Source: a virus. From it: a DNA stretch of 34,666 nt. Of the stretch, positions 26,253 to 32,893 are shown in pieces. Both the position numbers and the translations under genes were made by a program. The stretch covers positions 1 to 34,666 of IMG/VR virus record IMGVR_UViG_3300045996_000470; one strand, given 5' to 3'. Below the pieces are notes generated by a model. It made no database searches. It was not told where the DNA came from and was given only the letters and a program-made list of their open reading frames with translations. The stretch's first letter is position 1. The number at the start of each line of letters is the position of its first letter.

Positions 26253-27122
26253 ATGGCTAATGGAGTAAAGAAACAGTCCGTGTGTTGGCAGTATGAGATG
26301 AGGACTGCTAATTTAAAAGAGGATTTGAAAGCAGCGGGGTTTACAAAGAAATATGTGGATGGGCTTACTTGCAGCGATTTTACTTTTAGAATTGTTACAG
26401 ATATACAAGAGAGAAGGAAACTCATTGATTTCATAAAGAGGCACGAGTGGCTTGGAACGATATCCCAATACCCCACTCACTACTTCGGGTGCTATCATAA
26501 AGGAGTGTTGGCAGGAGCTTTAATCCTGAATTTGCCCAACGCCTTTACTAAGATGTTGGGAGAAGAAACCCCGGAACTTGAGAGACTTATAAGTCGTGGT
26601 GCTTGCATTAGTTGGTCGCCTAAAGGTTTAGCCTCCAAGTTCATTATGTGGACTATCCGCTATATGGTGCAGAACACTAGGTATAGATTGTTCTCCGCAT
26701 ACAGTGATGTAGAAGCAGGAGAATTGGGAACTATCTATCAAGCCTGTGGTTTCTATTATATGGGGCAGAACGCAGGCACGACAACTCGCTATATCAATCC
26801 CTACACCGGTAAGGAAGTTAGCGATAGATTCTTTAGGCAGAGAGCGACTTATAAGAAGTATGCTAAAGAATTAAAAATAGAGTGGCAGAAAGATTGGACT
26901 GTAAAGACGGGGATGAACTGGAAAGCAATCCCCACAAAGGTTGCTGACAGGTTGAGAGCCTACAGTAGAGAGCAACAAAAAGCTCAAACACCAATCATTA
27001 AACCCAAAAAACACAAGTACGTTTATGTGCTTGGAAGGGACAAAAGAGAGACAAGGGAATTAAGGAAAAGATTCCTAGCAAATAACAAAACATTCAATTA
27101 TCCAAAAAAACGAGGAATATAA
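26253..27122 (+). CDS. Mom-like GNAT DNA-modification protein, 289 aa
   Basis: The central region follows the pattern of Mu Mom and related phage GNAT proteins: ERRKLIDFIKRHEWLGTI, THYFGCYHKGVLAGALIL, LERLISRGACISWSPKGLASKFIMWTIRYM, LFSAYSDVEAGELGTIYQACGFYYMGQ. In Mu, Mom converts adenine in DNA to a methylcarbamoyl derivative that blocks host restriction. A basic C-terminal tail (about 230-289) could bind DNA. The TAATG overlap with a dNMP kinase supports a DNA-base-modification operon. Alternative: another GNAT acting on nucleotides or proteins. Motif match by eye only. Confidence 0.65.
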   Translation: MANGVKKQSVCWQYEMRTANLKEDLKAAGFTKKYVDGLTCSDFTFRIVTDIQERRKLIDFIKRHEWLGTISQYPTHYFGCYHKGVLAGALILNLPNAFTKMLGEETPELERLISRGACISWSPKGLASKFIMWTIRYMVQNTRYRLFSAYSDVEAGELGTIYQACGFYYMGQNAGTTTRYINPYTGKEVSDRFFRQRATYKKYAKELKIEWQKDWTVKTGMNWKAIPTKVADRLRAYSREQQKAQTPIIKPKKHKYVYVLGRDKRETRELRKRFLANNKTFNYPKKRGI

Positions 27123-27871
27123 TGAATTTAAAACAATACAGCAAGACTAAGGATTGCTACCGAAAACGTGGTGGATTTCTTATCGGCTTAAACGGTGTAG
27201 CTCAATCTGGAAAAGATAGTGTAGGACGTATTTTAGTACAGAGTCATGGATTTGAAAGACTTGCGTTTGCAGACGCTTTAAGGAAAGGACTCTACGACTT
27301 TAATCCTATTGTAGATATTAGGGTAGAACTAGAGCATGAAACCTTTTGGGAATGGCTTAGAGGTAAATCTGGTGGGTATACTACTAGAATTGTTAGGCTT
27401 AGGGAGTTAGTAGACGCGATAGGCTGGGATGAAGCTAAGGTTAAATACGATGAAATCCGGGTTGGGATGCAGAAGTATGGTACTGAAGCGGGGAGAAATA
27501 TTCATGGAGACGATTGCTGGATAAACATCATTAAGAGACAAATTGAGAATACTTCAGGCAAGAGTTATGTCATTACTGACATGAGGTTTGAAAACGAATT
27601 GGAAGAAGTTGAGAAGCTGGGCGGGCTGTTGGTACAAGTCCAAAGAGAAGGAGTCACTTCAGTTAATAATCATATTTCGGACAAGGTTTTGGATGAGAAT
27701 AGGTTTCACGCTATCATAGAGAATAACGGCACTCTGGGTGATTTAGAAGATAAGGTGGGAAGGCTGCTGAATGACCTTAACCCGTTTAAGAATACAGCAG
27801 GAATTTCTTCCTTTTCCAAATTTATAGAGAACAAAATCCCGCAAAAGCCCTTGACAAAGTACGGATATTAG
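27122..27871 (+). CDS. Deoxynucleoside monophosphate kinase, 249 aa
   Basis: The P-loop GLNGVAQSGKDS (22-33) is followed by RLAFADALRKGLYDFNP, IGWDEAKVKYDEIRVGMQKYGTEAGRN, DCWI, YVITDMRFENELEEVEKLGGLLVQV and a terminal 'FHAIIENNGTLGDLEDKV', all matching phage dNMP kinases of the T4 gp1 type. These phosphorylate dNMPs, including modified ones in some phages, to feed replication. Length fits. It is cotranscribed with the Mom-like gene. Ends in TAG, with a promoter for the amber-suppressor tRNA overlapping the end. Confidence 0.88.
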   Translation: MNLKQYSKTKDCYRKRGGFLIGLNGVAQSGKDSVGRILVQSHGFERLAFADALRKGLYDFNPIVDIRVELEHETFWEWLRGKSGGYTTRIVRLRELVDAIGWDEAKVKYDEIRVGMQKYGTEAGRNIHGDDCWINIIKRQIENTSGKSYVITDMRFENELEEVEKLGGLLVQVQREGVTSVNNHISDKVLDENRFHAIIENNGTLGDLEDKVGRLLNDLNPFKNTAGISSFSKFIENKIPQKPLTKYGY

Positions 27872-27879
27872 TATAATAT
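27851..27879 (+). promoter_or_regulatory. Promoter of the suppressor tRNA
   Basis: TTGACA 27851-27856 within the kinase gene, 17-bp spacer, TAATAT 27874-27879 (or TATAAT 27872-27877 at 15 bp); tRNA starts 10 nt later. Confidence 0.65.
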
Positions 27880-27888
27880 ATAGGATAA

Positions 27889-27958
27889 GCGCGGTCTAGG
27901 GTAGGCGATGGGTCTCTAAAACCCTGTAGCGAGGATTCGAACTCCTCATCGCGCGCCA
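27889..27958 (+). tRNA. Amber-suppressor tRNA, anticodon CTA
   Basis: Acceptor GCGCGGT/ATCGCGC, anticodon stem GGGT/ACCC (plus a mismatched pair) with loop CTCTAAA: T33, anticodon CTA, A37, A38. T-stem GAGGA/TCCTC with loop TTCGAAC, discriminator G, CCA. The D-region is short (CTA-GGG-TAG type) with GG. It would decode UAG. The charging amino acid cannot be read from the sequence. It ends 6 nt before the next ATG. Confidence 0.82.
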
Positions 27959-27964
27959 ACATTT

Positions 27965-28180
27965 ATGGATAATAGAGCAAAGAAATTAGAAGAGTTGGAA
28001 GCCCTCCAAAGACTTCAGAACGAAGCGGAACTACAAAGTAGGATTGACTGGCTAGAGACCACAGTGTCCTCCTTAGTTACCGAAGTAACCGAACTTAAAA
28101 GAAATCTCACAGGACTTCAGATGGAGTTTAACAGAGACCACACAAGACTAGGAGCGCAAGATGCTCCCTACAGAAAATAA
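27965..28180 (+). CDS. Coiled-coil protein, 71 aa
   Basis: Start 6 nt after the suppressor tRNA, no Shine-Dalgarno site. Residues 5-58 are a near-perfect heptad coil (LEELEALQRLQNEAELQSRIDWLETTVSSLVTEVTEL), followed by a short polar tail. Such small coiled coils in phages are often virion or scaffold adaptors. Function unknown. Confidence 0.65.
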   Translation: MDNRAKKLEELEALQRLQNEAELQSRIDWLETTVSSLVTEVTELKRNLTGLQMEFNRDHTRLGAQDAPYRK

Positions 28181-28183
28181 CCT

Positions 28184-28486
28184 ATGTTTCATATCTTAAT
28201 TGAGAACTCAACCCCTAATCATTTAGTCGGCGGTCCTTGGACTAGTGTTTTTCCCCGCATTCATTCAGGAGAAGTGGTCGCCTCTTTTCTAGAGTGCGGA
28301 TTACGTGGAGGACAGGTCAGAGAAGCTCTTAGCCACACAGAAGCTAAAAGGCTTATTAAAGCAGGTAAACTAAACAGGGACAGGGCTTGCAAGTCGTGTC
28401 TCCGAAGAATAGGAGGCAGGTATAACGATGGCAAAGTTCAAAAAGATGGTGAAGCAAGTCAATCTAATGGAGAGACGAATGAATAA
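28184..28486 (+). CDS. Hypothetical protein with Cys-x2-Cys, 100 aa
   Basis: Residues 62-75 hold RACKSCLRRIGG, a possible half of a zinc site; a second Cys is at 'LECGLRGGQ'. The middle helix (REALSHTEAKRLIKAGKL) is amphipathic. The C-terminus is polar and overlaps the next gene by 59 nt in another frame. No family recognised. Confidence 0.6.
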   Translation: MFHILIENSTPNHLVGGPWTSVFPRIHSGEVVASFLECGLRGGQVREALSHTEAKRLIKAGKLNRDRACKSCLRRIGGRYNDGKVQKDGEASQSNGETNE

Positions 28487-28658
28487 CCTCGTGGCTATGT
28501 TGGCTGTAACCGCACACAAGAACGGTGGAAAGCTAACTATTACAAAAGAGGACATGGAATCTCTTCCGGAAGTAGGATTTGGGATGGAGCATAACGAAGG
28601 GACTTTTACTGTAACGCTTAAGTATAACAACGAGTTAGCAGAGAAGGCACCCTCCTAA
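28428..28658 (+). CDS. Hypothetical protein, 76 aa
   Basis: GGAGG about 13 nt before the ATG inside the upstream gene supports expression from the overlap. The N-terminus is a basic helix with several Met (KFKKMVKQVNLMERRMNNLVAM); the C-terminal half is beta-like (KLTITKEDMESLP, GTFTVTLKYNN). Function unknown. Confidence 0.6.
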   Translation: MAKFKKMVKQVNLMERRMNNLVAMLAVTAHKNGGKLTITKEDMESLPEVGFGMEHNEGTFTVTLKYNNELAEKAPS

Positions 28659-28691
28659 GGTATTCATAAAAGAGGCACTTAGCCCTGAGCT

Positions 28692-28721
28692 TTGACTTCT
28701 ACCCCTAAAATGGGTTAGAAT
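28692..28721 (+). promoter_or_regulatory. Promoter enclosed by an inverted repeat
   Basis: TTGACT 28692-28697, 18-bp spacer, TAGAAT 28716-28721. Flanking arms AGCCCT (28681-) and AGGGCT (-28736) with extended AGCTTT/AAAGGCT pairing enclose it, and TTTGTATTT follows; this may double as terminator for the upstream genes. Confidence 0.6.
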
Positions 28722-28748
28722 AAAAGGCTGAGGGCTTTGTATTTCTAT

Positions 28749-29384
28749 ATGTTGATTTATCGAATCACTAATAAGGTCAATGATAAACGCTACATAGGAC
28801 AGACTATTCAATCCTTACAGAGAAGGTTTAATCAACACTGTAAAGGAAAATCTGTACTGAGTAGCGCCATACGTAAGTACGGGAAGGATAATTTTATCGT
28901 AGAAGAGTTAGCCATAGCTAAGTCTTTAGAAGAATTGAACGGGCTGGAAAAACAATACATCATAGAGAATAATTGTATTGCTCCTTTGGGGTATAACCTA
29001 CAAAAAGGCGGTAACACGGCTAAAGCTACGGAAAATACTAAGAAGAAGCTGAGTGCATCCATTAAGGCTATGTGGAAGGATAAGGATTATAGAAACAAAA
29101 TGTGTGAATCTATGAAATCTATTCAACACAGTGAACATAACAAAAACAGATTGAGAACTTTATTTGCAGGACACCAACACTCTCCCTCAAGTAAGCAAAA
29201 AATATCGCAAAAAGTTAGGGGAAGTGCCAATGCTAACTCCAAACTAAACGAATTAGACATTAAATTTATTAGACATTGGAAATCAGTTGGCGGCAGAAGT
29301 AAAGATATTTATACTTGTTTCTATATAAGTAAAAGTTTATTTCATGCTATTGTCAACAAAGAATGCTGGAGACACGTAGAATGA
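28749..29384 (+). CDS. GIY-YIG homing endonuclease (SegA-like), 211 aa
   Basis: The N-terminal domain begins MLIYRITNKVNDKRYIGQT (the GIY and YIG elements as LIY...YIG), followed by SLQRRFNQHCKGKS, the conserved R/H helix, and 'SLEELNGLEKQYI' with the catalytic Glu. The C-terminal half has NUMOD-type repeats (TKKKLSASIKAMW, KISQKVRGSANANSKL) that bind DNA in homing enzymes. ATG 28749 is chosen over a TTG at 28737. The stop overlaps the endolysin start (ATGA), typical of an inserted mobile nuclease gene. Confidence 0.9.
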   Translation: MLIYRITNKVNDKRYIGQTIQSLQRRFNQHCKGKSVLSSAIRKYGKDNFIVEELAIAKSLEELNGLEKQYIIENNCIAPLGYNLQKGGNTAKATENTKKKLSASIKAMWKDKDYRNKMCESMKSIQHSEHNKNRLRTLFAGHQHSPSSKQKISQKVRGSANANSKLNELDIKFIRHWKSVGGRSKDIYTCFYISKSLFHAIVNKECWRHVE

Positions 29385-30505
29385 ATATAGACAAGAAGAA
29401 ATTTTTTGACCAATTCAGAGCTTTCTATAAAAGGAAAACCGGAAGGAAATCCCTCTCCGTTCCTGTAGTTGAAGGTGTGGACTTCTTGTTAGACGAGTTC
29501 TCCACAACGCCTGAATGGTCGGATGTGCGGCATGTGGCGTACGCCCTTGCTACCATACACCATGAAACGGCAGCAACTTATCAGCCCATAAAAGAATACA
29601 GAGCAAAAGCAGGAAGTAGAGGCAGAAAGAACCAAGATAGATACTGGCTTTCTGGATACTACGGGCGTGGCTACGTACAGCTTACTTGGCTTAGGAATTA
29701 TCAGAAGGCAATGCAGAAGCTTGGAGTGAATCTTGTGGCTAACCCTGCGTTAGCTCTGTCTCCTGATATAGCATTCCAGATTTTAACTGCCGGTATGTTT
29801 GAGGGATGGTTCACTAATCATAAACTCTCCGACCACATTAACGCAAGAAAGACCGATTACGTAAACGCAAGAAAGATTATTAACGGACTAGATAAAGCCT
29901 CCACTATTGCAGGCTATGCTAGAGATTTTGAGCAGATGCTTCGCATTGCTGTAGAGGACGATGTAGCTTTAGCTCCATTAGTAGGAGGAGAACCTATAAC
30001 TGGAGGCCCTGCGGAAGCTCCACAAGAGTTTGATGCCGAAGGCAATCCTATAGACAGTGCTGCACCAGAGAGTCCAGAAACTCCAGACGGAGCAACTCCG
30101 GGCACTCCCGCACCTGATGAAGCTGCCAAGAAGGATGAAGCTATCGTGGGTGGACGACCAGACGATGCTCCTAAAGAAGTTCCTTCTACCCAGCCAGCGG
30201 AAACAAGTGGATGGGGAACATGGGCTTCTAATATTAGAGCACAGTGGGCATCCTTAGGCATAGGAATTCCCGCTCTTTCAAGTCTAGCGTTCTTACAGAA
30301 TCCAGTATTTATTTATATTGCTGTAGGGCTTGTAATCACAGCAGTTATAGTTTCTGTTACAGTCTTCCTTACTTCTATGTACATAAAGTCTAAGGATAAA
30401 AGAATTAGAGAAGCACAGGCACATGAAATTAATATGGAACAGTTGCGACTAGCTGCTGACCCAACTAAATATAATGTTGTACTGACGGAGGTAAAGAAAT
30501 CATAA
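29381..30505 (+). CDS. GH19-type endolysin with C-terminal membrane segment, 374 aa
   Basis: Start 29381 (GGAG 9 nt upstream; ATGA overlap) rather than 29363. Residues about 20-190 form a GH19/lysozyme-like domain: ALATIHHETAATYQPIKEY (catalytic Glu62 likely), YYGRGYVQLTW, DIAFQILTAGMFEGWFT, RKIINGLDKASTIAGYARDFEQML. A Pro/Ala/Glu-rich linker (200-300) leads to a membrane helix (310-337, VFIYIAVGLVITAVIVSVTVF) and a charged tail. The domain cuts peptidoglycan; the membrane tail is unusual for an endolysin and might instead make it virion-bound or membrane-tethered. Confidence 0.85.
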   Translation: MNIDKKKFFDQFRAFYKRKTGRKSLSVPVVEGVDFLLDEFSTTPEWSDVRHVAYALATIHHETAATYQPIKEYRAKAGSRGRKNQDRYWLSGYYGRGYVQLTWLRNYQKAMQKLGVNLVANPALALSPDIAFQILTAGMFEGWFTNHKLSDHINARKTDYVNARKIINGLDKASTIAGYARDFEQMLRIAVEDDVALAPLVGGEPITGGPAEAPQEFDAEGNPIDSAAPESPETPDGATPGTPAPDEAAKKDEAIVGGRPDDAPKEVPSTQPAETSGWGTWASNIRAQWASLGIGIPALSSLAFLQNPVFIYIAVGLVITAVIVSVTVFLTSMYIKSKDKRIREAQAHEINMEQLRLAADPTKYNVVLTEVKKS

Positions 30506-30972
30506 TGAAGAAAGCATGGGGATGGTTTACAGGACTCGGGTTATTTGCAAAGATAGCCCTCATCGCGGGCATTATTATTGCTGCTGTTTTTATCTGGGAC
30601 TTTCTTACCGGAGGTTTGTCAGACGTTAAAGGCTACATAAACGATAAAGTTTACGAACAACGAATGAAAAAAGATGCAGATTGGCAGAAAGAAGTTGACC
30701 AATTAAGGCTAGAGAAACAGGAACTAGTCAAACAAGCTGTGGAAGCTAAAGCCAAAGAAGCCTTCTTCGAGGAAAGAGAGAAAGAATTAAGTGCGAAGAG
30801 CCAACAAGAGCTACAGAAATTGGAGGAAGCCCTAAAAGCACAAGATGCGGTGGAAGCAGAGACAGCCCAAGAAACTGATGCCTACACTAGATGCGAAAGA
30901 ACAAAGCAGAAGATGCTTCAGGAAAATATTAAATCAGCACAGGAGATAAATTGTGAAACATTTAAACAATAA
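30505..30972 (+). CDS. Spanin-like membrane coiled-coil protein, 155 aa
   Basis: Residues 8-33 are one membrane helix (GLGLFAKIALIAGIIIAAVFIWDF); the rest is a long coiled coil (about 50-140, Glu/Lys/Ala/Gln-rich) with two C-terminal Cys. This is the topology of an i-spanin (Rz-like), which with an o-spanin disrupts the outer membrane at lysis. TAATGA overlap with the endolysin gene supports the role. No separate Rz1-like lipoprotein is evident here. Confidence 0.65.
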   Translation: MKKAWGWFTGLGLFAKIALIAGIIIAAVFIWDFLTGGLSDVKGYINDKVYEQRMKKDADWQKEVDQLRLEKQELVKQAVEAKAKEAFFEEREKELSAKSQQELQKLEEALKAQDAVEAETAQETDAYTRCERTKQKMLQENIKSAQEINCETFKQ

Positions 30973-31414
30973 ATTTGGAATGATGCTTTTAGCTTCTCTT
31001 CTATTTCTAGGGGTAGGAGCGGTAGGCACTAATGCACAGGTTAAGGACGACCCGTTCGTCAAAGCTTGCGAAGAAGCGGTGGACAAAGTTAAAAGATTGG
31101 ATATAGAGAACTCCAGCCTAAAGGCACAGCTAGATTTGGCGAATCAGAGGCTAGTTTTGAAAGATGAGCAGATTGCTAACAAAGAAGAGCAGGTGCAGTT
31201 TTATAAGAAAGCAAGTGAGAAGGGAGACCAGATTGATAGGACACATGAGTTGATGGTGCAAAATCTAAGACAACAGATTGCCGACGATAGACTCAGAATT
31301 AATGATTTGGAAAACGAAAACGACAGTTTGAGACGTTCCAGAACCATTAGGACTATTGCAGGATTTGGCATAGGATTCGGTTTAGGGTACTACGTTAAGA
31401 AGCAAAACTTCTAA
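30953..31414 (+). CDS. Exported coiled-coil protein with C-terminal Gly-rich membrane motif, 153 aa
   Basis: GTG start with AGGAG 7 nt upstream, overlapping the previous gene by 20 nt. A Sec signal (about 8-28, ending TNA-Q) precedes a long coiled coil (residues 40-130), ending in GFGIGFGLGYYVKKQNF, a glycine-zipper-like membrane segment. It could be the outer half of a spanin pair although it has no lipobox, or a periplasmic structural rod. Part of the lysis cassette. Confidence 0.6.
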   Translation: MKHLNNKFGMMLLASLLFLGVGAVGTNAQVKDDPFVKACEEAVDKVKRLDIENSSLKAQLDLANQRLVLKDEQIANKEEQVQFYKKASEKGDQIDRTHELMVQNLRQQIADDRLRINDLENENDSLRRSRTIRTIAGFGIGFGLGYYVKKQNF

Positions 31415-31423
31415 TCAAAGATT

Positions 31424-31747
31424 ATGATACCACCAACACTACTGTTCATTTTAGAGACTCTCTCTTGGGGAGAGATTGCTGGAGGACTTGTGGGTCTCGG
31501 AGTGCTTCTCTGGGCCCTTAAATCCGGTATTCCCCAGAGCTTGTTTTCTACTACTAACAGCTTGTTAGAGAAGAGGACGACAGAAAGAGATGATGCTTTA
31601 AGAGAAAGAGACACAGCATTAAAAGAGGTGGAGCAGCTTGAAGAAGAAATCAAAACTATGAGAAGAGAAATAATTCAAAGGATTGATATCAGTGTTCAAG
31701 ACCAAGAAACAATAAGAAGATTAAGGGATAATCAGAAGGATATATAA
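31424..31747 (+). CDS. Membrane-anchored coiled-coil protein, 107 aa
   Basis: One membrane segment (about 15-35, IAGGLVGLGVLLWALKSG) then a coiled coil (45-100, KRTTERDDALRERDTALKEVEQLEEE). Third single-span coiled-coil protein in a row after the endolysin. The stop overlaps the response-regulator start (TAATGA). Role likely in lysis or envelope complex; function unproven. Confidence 0.6.
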   Translation: MIPPTLLFILETLSWGEIAGGLVGLGVLLWALKSGIPQSLFSTTNSLLEKRTTERDDALRERDTALKEVEQLEEEIKTMRREIIQRIDISVQDQETIRRLRDNQKDI

Positions 31748-32181
31748 TGAAGCACATACTATTTGTTGATGATTCAGCAGAAACAAGGGAACTCGTTCAA
31801 ATGATTTTTAAGTTGGCGGACGAGGATGGGGTAGTTATTGACTATGCCATGAATTCTAGGGAAGCTATTGACTTATTCAATATCAATGCCTACAATGCCT
31901 GCGTGTTAGATGTATCTTTACCTGATTTAACGGGGTATTATTTAGGTAAGCTTATTAGAGAATCCTGTCCTGACATGCCTATTGCTTTTCTTACCAACTA
32001 TGAAGGAGATTTAACTAAGGAAAATGCAGAAGATATAGAGGCAGTATTTTGGGCGAAAAGTGAGGTCTTTGAAAATCCTATACAACTTAAAGGATTAATT
32101 TCAGAGTTATCTTTAGAAAATGCGTGCGAAGCACACGAAAAAATAGAAATGCCTGAGATTATAAAAGAAATCAATGAGTAA
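31747..32181 (+). CDS. Stand-alone response-regulator receiver (CheY-like), 144 aa
   Basis: All receiver-domain hallmarks are present: Asp8/Asp9 (LFVDDS), phospho-acceptor Asp55 in VLDVSLPDLTG, Thr83 in FLTNY and Lys104 in FWAKSE. A C-terminal tail of about 35 residues has no output domain. In bacteria such proteins receive phosphate from a histidine kinase. In a phage it could intercept a host signal or act as a phosphorylation-sensitive regulator. It lies between membrane genes and the terminase, coupled by overlaps on both sides. Confidence 0.85.
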   Translation: MKHILFVDDSAETRELVQMIFKLADEDGVVIDYAMNSREAIDLFNINAYNACVLDVSLPDLTGYYLGKLIRESCPDMPIAFLTNYEGDLTKENAEDIEAVFWAKSEVFENPIQLKGLISELSLENACEAHEKIEMPEIIKEINE

Positions 32182-32893
32182 ACGTACGGAATTAATGATA
32201 GCTACAGACCGGGCTAGGGTCTGTGAGCTTATGCTGCGAGGATATAGAAATAAATCCGAAATGGCTAGAATTATAAATCAAGGAAGGTCTGAAGAATTCC
32301 ATATAAGTCCTCAACAAATAACCAAAGATATTAAATTCATGGAAGAGGAACTTATAGAAAGGGGAGTCGAAGACCTTGCCTTGGCTAGAGAGCAGTCTAA
32401 AGAAGAACTTTACTATCTCCTCAGACTATATTACGAAGGGTTTGAGAGGTCTAGAATTAACAAGATTACTTTGGAATCTGCCCGCCAAATTGATACCCCC
32501 GAAGAATATGACCAAGTGATGGACAATGAGGAATTCGAGCAGGAAGAGTTATTGGAAGAAGGTCTTCATCCTTTTAATAGAAACGCTAAGGTCAAAGAAG
32601 AATTTAGGGGAGAAGGTAACCCAGCTTTTCTTAATGGAGCTAAGAGCGTATTAGATTCTATTCACAAGATGAAGCACGTTGATGGAACAACCAAGGTTTC
32701 TCTTACAGACCCAACAGGCACAGAGGAACATTTAGGTATTGCCGAGTATATGAAGCAGAGGATTGCAGAACTTTCTACTAGAGAAGCTCCCACAGATACA
32801 GACCAGTATCTTTTAGAGTCCGCTCCTGAGCAGAGAGGGGAATACGTCGATGCGGAAGTAATAAGGGAGGAAGAGAAAGAAGAAGATGAGTGA
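32174..32893 (+). CDS. Probable terminase small subunit, 239 aa
   Basis: N-terminal helix-turn-helix-like region (CELMLRGYRNKSEMARIINQG, SPQQITKDIKFMEEEL), then a helical core and an acidic C-terminal tail (EVIREEEKEEDE). It directly precedes and overlaps the large terminase gene by 8 nt, as small subunits usually do. It would recognise the packaging site and stimulate the motor. No strong sequence family; the call rests on position, HTH pattern and size. Confidence 0.7.
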   Translation: MSKRTELMIATDRARVCELMLRGYRNKSEMARIINQGRSEEFHISPQQITKDIKFMEEELIERGVEDLALAREQSKEELYYLLRLYYEGFERSRINKITLESARQIDTPEEYDQVMDNEEFEQEELLEEGLHPFNRNAKVKEEFRGEGNPAFLNGAKSVLDSIHKMKHVDGTTKVSLTDPTGTEEHLGIAEYMKQRIAELSTREAPTDTDQYLLESAPEQRGEYVDAEVIREEEKEEDE

